Positions 1-4,468 of a DNA stretch of 7,508 nucleotides are shown piece by piece. The translations under genes and the position numbers were made by a program. Within the stretch, counting starts at the first letter, position 1; each line of letters opens with the position of its first letter. Source of the DNA: Acidobacteriota bacterium (GTDB lineage Bacteria > Acidobacteriota > Polarisedimenticolia > JAPUIV01); assembly GCA_027296665.1 (NCBI GenBank), contig JAPUIV010000249.1, positions 1 to 7,508 of the forward strand, in the 5' to 3' direction. The notes under the pieces were generated by a model that worked only from the letters and a program-made list of their open reading frames with translations, was not told the DNA's origin and searched no databases.

Positions 1-1140
1 TTCCGTGGAGAGGTGCCCTTCCATGAAGTGTACTTCAACGGACTGGTGAGGGACGCGCGCGGGGAGAAGATGAGCAAGACCAGGGGAAATGTCATCGATC
101 CCATCGACGTGATTGATCAATACGGCGCGGACGCGGTCCGGTTCACCCTGGCAATCCTCGCGGTCCCGGGAACGGAGATCCCGCTGGCGCCCGACCGGAT
201 GGCAGGGTACCGGACCTTTGTCAACAAGATCTGGAATGCTTCCCGATTTGTCCTGATGAAGATCCCGGCCGGAGAACAACCTGCCCTTCCCCCGCGGGCG
301 CGCCTCGGCCTTGCCGAACGATGGATACTCAGCCGGGTGAATCAGGTTTCCCGACAGGTGAAAGAGGCGTTGGAACAGTACCGGTTCGACGAAGCGGCCA
401 ACCAACTTTATCATTTTGTCTGGCATGAATTCTGTGACTGGTACGTGGAGTTCTCCAAGCTCAGCCTGCCGGCCGGGGAAGATGGAGAAGAAAACCCGCC
501 GGCCAGGTGGGTTCTGGTTGAGGTCCTGGGCAGACTCCTGCGCCTTCTTCATCCCTTCATGCCATTCGTGACCGAGGAGTTGTGGCAAAAACTTCCTCCA
601 CCCCGGGACTCGATTATGGTTTCCGCCTTTCCCGAATTCCGGAAGAGGGAGGTTGATGAAAAGGCCGAGGAGAAGATGAAATTACTGATCCAGGTGATAA
701 CCAAGATCCGGAACATTCGGGCGGAAACCAGGATCGATCCTTCGCGCAAAGTATTTCTTCTGATGAAGGTGGAGGGAAAGGCGGAACGCCGGTTGCTGGA
801 AGAGCAGGAAAAGGCGGTTCTGCGTCTCACGCGGGCCGCGGAGTTGACATTTACCGATCAATTCGAAACGGACCTGGTAGCGGCCCGGGGGGGTCTTCCC
901 GGTATTGAGTTCGCAATCCCCCTGGCCGGGATTCTGGATATCGATGCGGAAAGGGGTCGGCTATCCCGTGAAAAAGAGAAAGTGGAAACCGATCTAAAAA
1001 ATACCTTCAGGAAGCTCAACAATGACGGGTTTCTCAATAATGCGCCCCCCGAGATAGTTGCCAAGGTTCAAAAGGAACATCGGCAGTTGATTGAAAGGCG
1101 GACCCGCCTTGAGGAGAATCTCAAGCAACTCGTTCCATAG
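1..1140 (+). CDS. valS: Valyl-tRNA synthetase, C-terminal part (5' end outside window)
   Basis: Cytoplasmic class I aminoacyl-tRNA synthetase that charges tRNA-Val with valine. The frame is open from base 1, so the GTG at 13 is an internal valine codon and not a start. About 379 residues are visible, against roughly 880-900 for the whole enzyme; the Rossmann HIGH motif and editing domain lie off the left edge. Seen here: the catalytic KMSKT loop (67-81) in a typical VRD..G.KMSKT.GN setting, then GADAVRFTLA. The helical anticodon-binding domain follows (about 310-640; WILSRV, FCDWYVEFSK, HPFMPFVTEELW). Last comes a charged heptad-like coiled-coil arm (about 930-1137), the C-terminal tRNA-binding arm typical of ValRS. 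Everything expected at the C terminus is intact. nadC starts 14 bases after the TAG stop, so the two probably share a transcript. Confidence 0.97.
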   Translation, partial: FRGEVPFHEVYFNGLVRDARGEKMSKTRGNVIDPIDVIDQYGADAVRFTLAILAVPGTEIPLAPDRMAGYRTFVNKIWNASRFVLMKIPAGEQPALPPRARLGLAERWILSRVNQVSRQVKEALEQYRFDEAANQLYHFVWHEFCDWYVEFSKLSLPAGEDGEENPPARWVLVEVLGRLLRLLHPFMPFVTEELWQKLPPPRDSIMVSAFPEFRKREVDEKAEEKMKLLIQVITKIRNIRAETRIDPSRKVFLLMKVEGKAERRLLEEQEKAVLRLTRAAELTFTDQFETDLVAARGGLPGIEFAIPLAGILDIDAERGRLSREKEKVETDLKNTFRKLNNDGFLNNAPPEIVAKVQKEHRQLIERRTRLEENLKQLVP

Positions 1141-1144
1141 GAAA

Positions 1145-1150
1145 GAGGAG
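1145..1150 (+). promoter_or_regulatory. Ribosome binding site of nadC
   Basis: GAGGAG lies four bases before the ATG at 1155, inside the 14-base gap after valS. It is a strong purine-rich Shine-Dalgarno match and supports the 1155 start. No room exists here for a separate promoter inside the gap, which fits co-transcription with valS. Confidence 0.75.
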
Positions 1151-1154
1151 ACAG

Positions 1155-2006
1155 ATGGGGCTCGATCCTTCCATCCTGGATCCAATCGTGATATCGGCGC
1201 TGCGTGAAGATATCGGGGAAGGTGATCTGACCACCAAGGCGGTGCTGGACCGGCAAGGGGTGGCCCGCGCCCGGATTGTCTCGCGGCAGGAAGCGGTGCT
1301 GGCTGGGTTGGATCTGGTGGATCGGACCTTTATGCAACTCGATCCCGGTTTTCATGTGACGAGGGTGGCGAAGGAAGGAACGAGGGTGAAGCCGGGTGAT
1401 ACCGTCGCCCGCCTCCTTGGACAAGCGCATGCCCTTCTATCCGGTGAAAGAACGGCCTTGAACTTTCTTCAGCACCTCTCTGGAATTGCAACCCGGGTCG
1501 ATCGTTATCTCCGCGCCAAGGGAAAAAACCGGGCCATCCTGCTGGACACCCGTAAGACCACTCCCGGCCTTCGTCTTCTGGAAAAATACGCGGTCCGGGT
1601 GGGAGGCGCCGACAACCACAGGATGGGGCTGTTCGACGGGATCCTGATCAAGGAAAACCACATTGTCCTCGCCGGGGGGATCACCAAAGCCGTGCAGCGC
1701 GCGCGGCGCCAGGCTCCGGCATCGGTCCCGATCGAAATTGAAGTGAGCTCGCTGGAGGAGATGGAGGAGGCGATCCGGGCAGGGGCCGATCTGATCCTTG
1801 CCGATAATCTGCCCTCCGAGCAGATCGGTGAAGCGGTTCGTATGGGACCCGCTGGAATTCGTGTCGAAGCCTCGGGAGGGATCACTCCGGATAACATTCG
1901 GAGATTCGCGGAAACCGGGGTGGACCGGATTTCCGCCGGAGGGATGATCCACGCCGCCACATGGATCGATTTTTCCCTCGAGGTGGAAGGTTGGGAGAAG
2001 AATTAG
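1155..2006 (+). CDS. nadC: Nicotinate-nucleotide pyrophosphorylase (carboxylating)
   Basis: Quinolinate phosphoribosyltransferase converts quinolinate and PRPP to nicotinate mononucleotide, CO2 and pyrophosphate, the step where de novo NAD synthesis joins the shared pathway. At 283 residues it has the normal family length. In order: N-terminal REDIGEGDLTT (17-27) of the open-faced sandwich domain; SGERTALNFLQHLSG (96-110); the substrate-binding LLDTRKTTPGLR (129-140); KYAVRVGGADNHRMGL (144-159); IKENH (165-169); then the barrel strands with EIEV (194-197), ADN (216-218) and EASGGI (238-243), and SAGG (260-263) near the end. Residues expected to bind the PRPP and quinolinate carboxylates and phosphates (R133, K134, K166, E196, D217) are all present. 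The ATG at 1155 has a good ribosome binding site. Partner genes nadA and nadB are not in the window. The 3' end overlaps birA. Confidence 0.96.
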   Translation: MGLDPSILDPIVISALREDIGEGDLTTKAVLDRQGVARARIVSRQEAVLAGLDLVDRTFMQLDPGFHVTRVAKEGTRVKPGDTVARLLGQAHALLSGERTALNFLQHLSGIATRVDRYLRAKGKNRAILLDTRKTTPGLRLLEKYAVRVGGADNHRMGLFDGILIKENHIVLAGGITKAVQRARRQAPASVPIEIEVSSLEEMEEAIRAGADLILADNLPSEQIGEAVRMGPAGIRVEASGGITPDNIRRFAETGVDRISAGGMIHAATWIDFSLEVEGWEKN

Positions 2007-2818
2007 CGGCCGGTCCGGAACAGCGGGCCAGGAGTCTGCAAGAGTTTCTGCGGACCAGGGTTTTCGGCCGGAAAACCTGCTGGCACCTCCAAGTCGGCTC
2101 GACCAATGATCTTGCCGCCCGCCTCGCCGCGGAGGGTGCCCCGGAGGGAACCCTTGTGGTCGCCGACCAGCAGGAGATGGGCCGTGGCAGGGGCGGCCGG
2201 CAATGGTACTCGCCGCCGGGATTGGGATTGTATTTTTCCCTGGTCCTGAGGCCCCGGGAGTACGCACGCATTGTGCCCCTCCAGACCTTCCTGACCGCGG
2301 TCGCCCTCACCGAAGTGATCCGGGCGCGTTGCCGCCTGGCCGCCACCATCCGTTGGCCGAACGACGTTTTCATCGAGGGCCGGAAGGTGGCCGGCATTCT
2401 CGCCGAAGCGCGGATGCTCGGCAGCGGGATTCGCAACCTGGTGGTCGGCGTGGGCTGGAACCTGCGGCATCGCGCGGCCGATTTTCCCGATGACCTGCGT
2501 GGGCGTGCCACCTCGCTGGCGGCGGCGGGAATGGAGGAGGTCAATTCGATTCCTTTACTGGCCTATCTGCTGGAGGTATGGGAAAATTGGTATGAACGCT
2601 TCTCGAAGGAGGGCGCCGATTCCCTGCTGGAAGCTTGGCGCCGATACTCCCCCGAATCGACCGGCCACTGGGTTCGTGTGGCCGATGGAAAAAGGATTCT
2701 CACCGGCAAGACCAGGGGTGTTGATTCGGAAGGGGCGTTACTCGTGGAAGGGGATGATGGATGTGTGAACCGGATCCGGTTCGGAGAGGTCCAGTCGATG
2801 CTTGAGGTTCGATCCTGA
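1961..2818 (+). CDS. birA: Biotin--[acetyl-CoA-carboxylase] ligase, class I without DNA-binding domain
   Basis: Activates biotin with ATP to biotinyl-5'-AMP and transfers biotin to a lysine of the carrier subunit of biotin-dependent carboxylases, chiefly acetyl-CoA carboxylase, in the cytoplasm. Catalytic motifs (numbered from the ATG at 1961): STND (47-50), the biotinyl-AMP loop GRGRGGR (74-80), RWPND (131-135), RKVAGIL (141-147) with the expected lysine K142, and VGVGWN (162-167). An SH3-like C-terminal domain follows (about 233-278). Only about 45 residues precede STND, and the winged-helix repressor domain of E. coli BirA is missing, so a role as biotin operon repressor is unlikely. The start is uncertain. 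ATG 1961 lies 46 bases inside nadC and lacks a nearby Shine-Dalgarno. The in-frame TTG at 1991 follows the purine run GAGGTGGAAGG (1980-1990) and would shorten the protein by 10 residues. The stop overlaps coaX by one base. Confidence 0.93.
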   Translation: MDRFFPRGGRLGEELAAGPEQRARSLQEFLRTRVFGRKTCWHLQVGSTNDLAARLAAEGAPEGTLVVADQQEMGRGRGGRQWYSPPGLGLYFSLVLRPREYARIVPLQTFLTAVALTEVIRARCRLAATIRWPNDVFIEGRKVAGILAEARMLGSGIRNLVVGVGWNLRHRAADFPDDLRGRATSLAAAGMEEVNSIPLLAYLLEVWENWYERFSKEGADSLLEAWRRYSPESTGHWVRVADGKRILTGKTRGVDSEGALLVEGDDGCVNRIRFGEVQSMLEVRS

Positions 2819-3585
2819 TGTTTCTCGCCATTGATGCCGGCAACACCAATATGGTTCTGGGGGTGTTTCAGGGTCGCCGGCTCACCGCCACCGGAAGGAT
2901 CGCGAATCTGAAGGAAAGGACCATGGATGAATACGGGCTCCTGATCTCCCATCTCCTGGCCGCCAGGGGAGTGGAACCGTCGGGAATAGACTCCGTGGGT
3001 ATCTCCTGTGTGGTTCCCCCCCTCGTACCCTGCCTGGAGACGGTTTTCCGCTCTTATTTCAAGGTCAGGCCGCTATTCGTGGAACCTGGTATCCGGACAG
3101 GCATCGCGGTGTTATCCGAAAACCCCCAGGAGGTGGGTGCGGACCGGATCGTCAACGCCGTCGCCGCCCACCACCGTTGCCAATCGGCAGCCGTTGTGGT
3201 CGATTTCGGGACCGCGACCACCTTCGATGCCATCTCCCAAAAAGGGGAATATCTCGGAGGAGCCATTGCCACCGGCATCGAGATCGGCGCCGAGGCGTTG
3301 TTCCTGAAGGCAGCCAAACTCCCTCGCGTTGAGATCCGCCGGCCACCCAGCGTGATTGGCCGGAACACCGTGCACAGTATCCAGTCGGGATTGTTCCACG
3401 GATATGTAGGTTTGGTTCGCTGGATAGTGGGGAAAATGAAGGAGGAACTGGCCGGCAAGACCAGGGTGCTGGCGACCGGGGGACACCTGGAGATATTTCG
3501 CGATGAACTGAAGGATTGCATAGATGAGTTCGTTCCTTTCCTCACCCTGGAAGGCCTGCAATTAATACATGAAAGAAACCCCTAA
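2818..3585 (+). CDS. coaX: Type III pantothenate kinase
   Basis: Phosphorylates pantothenate to 4'-phosphopantothenate, the first step of CoA synthesis. It belongs to the ASKHA-fold type III family, which is not inhibited by CoA and usually needs a monovalent cation. At 255 residues it has the family's normal length. Seen: the phosphate-binding DAGNTN (6-11) at the extreme N terminus, RTMDEYG (34-40), GADR (107-110), the second phosphate/catalytic motif DFGTATTFD (129-137, with D129 the expected catalytic aspartate), YLGGAI (145-150), RNTVHSIQSG (182-191) and the adenosine motif ATGG (219-222). All key motifs are intact. The ATG at 2818 shares its A with the birA TGA stop (TGATG), a classic coupled junction, and a weak GAGG lies at 2804-2807. 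Pairing of birA and coaX is common in bacteria. The last 17 bases overlap the next gene. Confidence 0.96.
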   Translation: MFLAIDAGNTNMVLGVFQGRRLTATGRIANLKERTMDEYGLLISHLLAARGVEPSGIDSVGISCVVPPLVPCLETVFRSYFKVRPLFVEPGIRTGIAVLSENPQEVGADRIVNAVAAHHRCQSAAVVVDFGTATTFDAISQKGEYLGGAIATGIEIGAEALFLKAAKLPRVEIRRPPSVIGRNTVHSIQSGLFHGYVGLVRWIVGKMKEELAGKTRVLATGGHLEIFRDELKDCIDEFVPFLTLEGLQLIHERNP

Positions 3586-4309
3586 TCCCCGGACTGCCGT
3601 TCCCGTTTCAGGGGAACAGGAGTATTTCGCCCGGATTGAAGGGCGATTTCAACAATTACGGGGCAGTCCCATCCTCCTGTCTCCCAAGGACTGGCTTCGG
3701 GTTTCCTCCTGGTGGAAGGATCAGATTCCCGCCAGTGTCGTCCTGCGGGGCATCGAGATTGCCTTCGAGAGGAAACACAAGCCTGAGCCGGGAACCGTCG
3801 TCCGTTCCCTGGGTTACTGCGAACCGATCATTCGCCAGGAATGGGAACGGTGGCGCCAGGAGTCGGTGACGCGCCGGTCTGCCCACCAGGCAGGTCCCCA
3901 GGCGGGGGAGGATCAGATGGTCTGGGTGCGGAATCACCTCGAGAGAACCGCGACGGACCTAAAAACGGCCTTTGAGCGAACCAAATCCCCGGCGCTGCGG
4001 GATGCCTTGCGGGAATGTTCGGGTTTCCTGAAGGAGGAAATATCGAATCTTTCCGTGTTTCATTCCGGCTCCCTGGAAAAAATGGAGCAACGTTTACTTC
4101 TCTTGGAAAGAGATCTCGGACGGATCGCCCTGCAGATTCTGGATGCCGCTGAAATCGCGCGTATAGAATCGGAGGTGGATCGAGAGCTCGCCCCCTACAA
4201 GGATCTGATGACTGGCGAAACCTTCCGGGAAACCCGGAAGGTCCTCACCGAAGACCGCGTCAGGGGTGTCTTTTTCCTGCCGCGCATATCCCTCTTTGCC
4301 CGCGCCTGA
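3569..4309 (+). CDS. Conserved hypothetical protein with C-terminal LPRISLF motif
   Basis: I do not recognise a named family. The 246-residue product is soluble, charged and apparently mostly helical, with no signal peptide, membrane segment or metal motif. The N-terminal part (about 17-95) has a block reading EYFARIEGRF, then RGSPILLSPKDW (31-42), then a helix with IPASVVLRGIEIAFE (53-67) and RSLGYCEP (79-86). I recall blocks of this kind from uncharacterised proteins of Acidobacteriota and deltaproteobacteria, but that is memory, not a search. The middle (about 115-205) is amphipathic helix, possibly coiled coil. The protein ends in FFLPRISLF (235-243), which looks like a conserved tail. 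The ATG lies 17 bases inside coaX, and the nearest purine run GGAAGG (3549-3554) is 14 bases upstream, so it probably depends on coupling. No other in-frame ATG occurs before residue 117. Codon use resembles its neighbours, so it is likely real. Confidence 0.8.
   Translation: MKETPNPRTAVPVSGEQEYFARIEGRFQQLRGSPILLSPKDWLRVSSWWKDQIPASVVLRGIEIAFERKHKPEPGTVVRSLGYCEPIIRQEWERWRQESVTRRSAHQAGPQAGEDQMVWVRNHLERTATDLKTAFERTKSPALRDALRECSGFLKEEISNLSVFHSGSLEKMEQRLLLLERDLGRIALQILDAAEIARIESEVDRELAPYKDLMTGETFRETRKVLTEDRVRGVFFLPRISLFARA
4220..4242 (+). repeat. Perfect inverted repeat (10-bp stem, 3-base loop) inside the unknown gene
   Basis: The arm ACCTTCCGGG (4220-4229), the loop AAA (4230-4232) and the arm CCCGGAAGGT (4233-4242) form a perfect hairpin, 67 bases before the end of the unknown gene's reading frame. 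It encodes TFRETRKV. No run of T follows, so it is not a standard intrinsic terminator. It could slow mRNA decay or transcription, be a protein-binding site, or be chance in GC-rich coding sequence. Confidence 0.6.
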
Positions 4310-4358
4310 TCCCCCGTCCCTTCGATCGGTACCCGTCTCCTGCCATGGCCAGGATCTA

Positions 4359-4388
4359 TTGACCCGACCGCCGGGTCTCTGATATGGA
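4359..4388 (+). promoter_or_regulatory. Weak candidate promoter upstream of comEC
   Basis: TTGACC (4359-4364) matches five of six bases of the sigma-70 -35 box. The best -10 at proper distance is TATGGA (4383-4388, 18-base spacer), which matches only three of six. The spacer contains an inverted repeat (4361-4377) that overlaps the -35 box. It is the only promoter-like pair I see in the 159-base gap and would give comEC its own transcript. Chance occurrence is quite possible. Confidence 0.25.
4361..4377 (+). repeat. Short inverted repeat in the gap before comEC
   Basis: GACCCG (4361-4366), a five-base loop ACCGC, then CGGGTC (4372-4377) form a 6-bp stem in the non-coding gap. It is followed by TCTGATATGG, not a T-tract, so a terminator is poorly supported. 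As DNA it could be an operator half-site pair over the weak promoter. Function is unknown. Confidence 0.35.
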
Positions 4389-4438
4389 TAGACTCGTTTT
4401 ACCGGTCGGAGAGTGATTGCCGGTTCAGCCGGATGGCG

Positions 4439-4464
4439 GAATCCCCCCCCTGGGGAGGAGATTC
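4439..4464 (+). promoter_or_regulatory. comEC ribosome binding site inside a possible occluding stem
   Basis: GGGGAGGAG (4452-4460) is a very strong Shine-Dalgarno eight bases before the ATG at 4469, and it decides that start over the in-frame ATG at 4433. GAATC (4439-4443) is the exact complement of GATTC (4460-4464). The eight-C run between them (4443-4450) can pair with the G-rich Shine-Dalgarno, leaving two single A bulges (4456, 4459) and a four-base loop. The folded form would hide the binding site. The pairing is read by eye; regulation is inferred. Confidence 0.45.
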
Positions 4465-4468
4465 TTTC

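Noticed and set aside
13..15. GTG as a start codon for the first gene
   Set aside because: The frame is open upstream to base 1 and the preceding FRGE residues fit valyl-tRNA synthetase, so it is an internal valine codon.
2059..2077. 7-bp inverted repeat (GGTTTTC / GAAAACC, 5-base loop) early in birA
   Set aside because: Short, inside coding sequence, no link to a start, stop or T-tract; likely chance.
1437..2267. 276-codon open frame on the minus strand opposite nadC and birA
   Set aside because: It lies entirely over two well-identified genes, its product is rich in G, P, R, S and H as expected from antisense GC-rich codons, and it shows no domain.
4361..4377. Hairpin as an intrinsic terminator of the upstream operon
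   Set aside because: The stem is only 6 bp and no T-run follows; recorded only as an inverted repeat.
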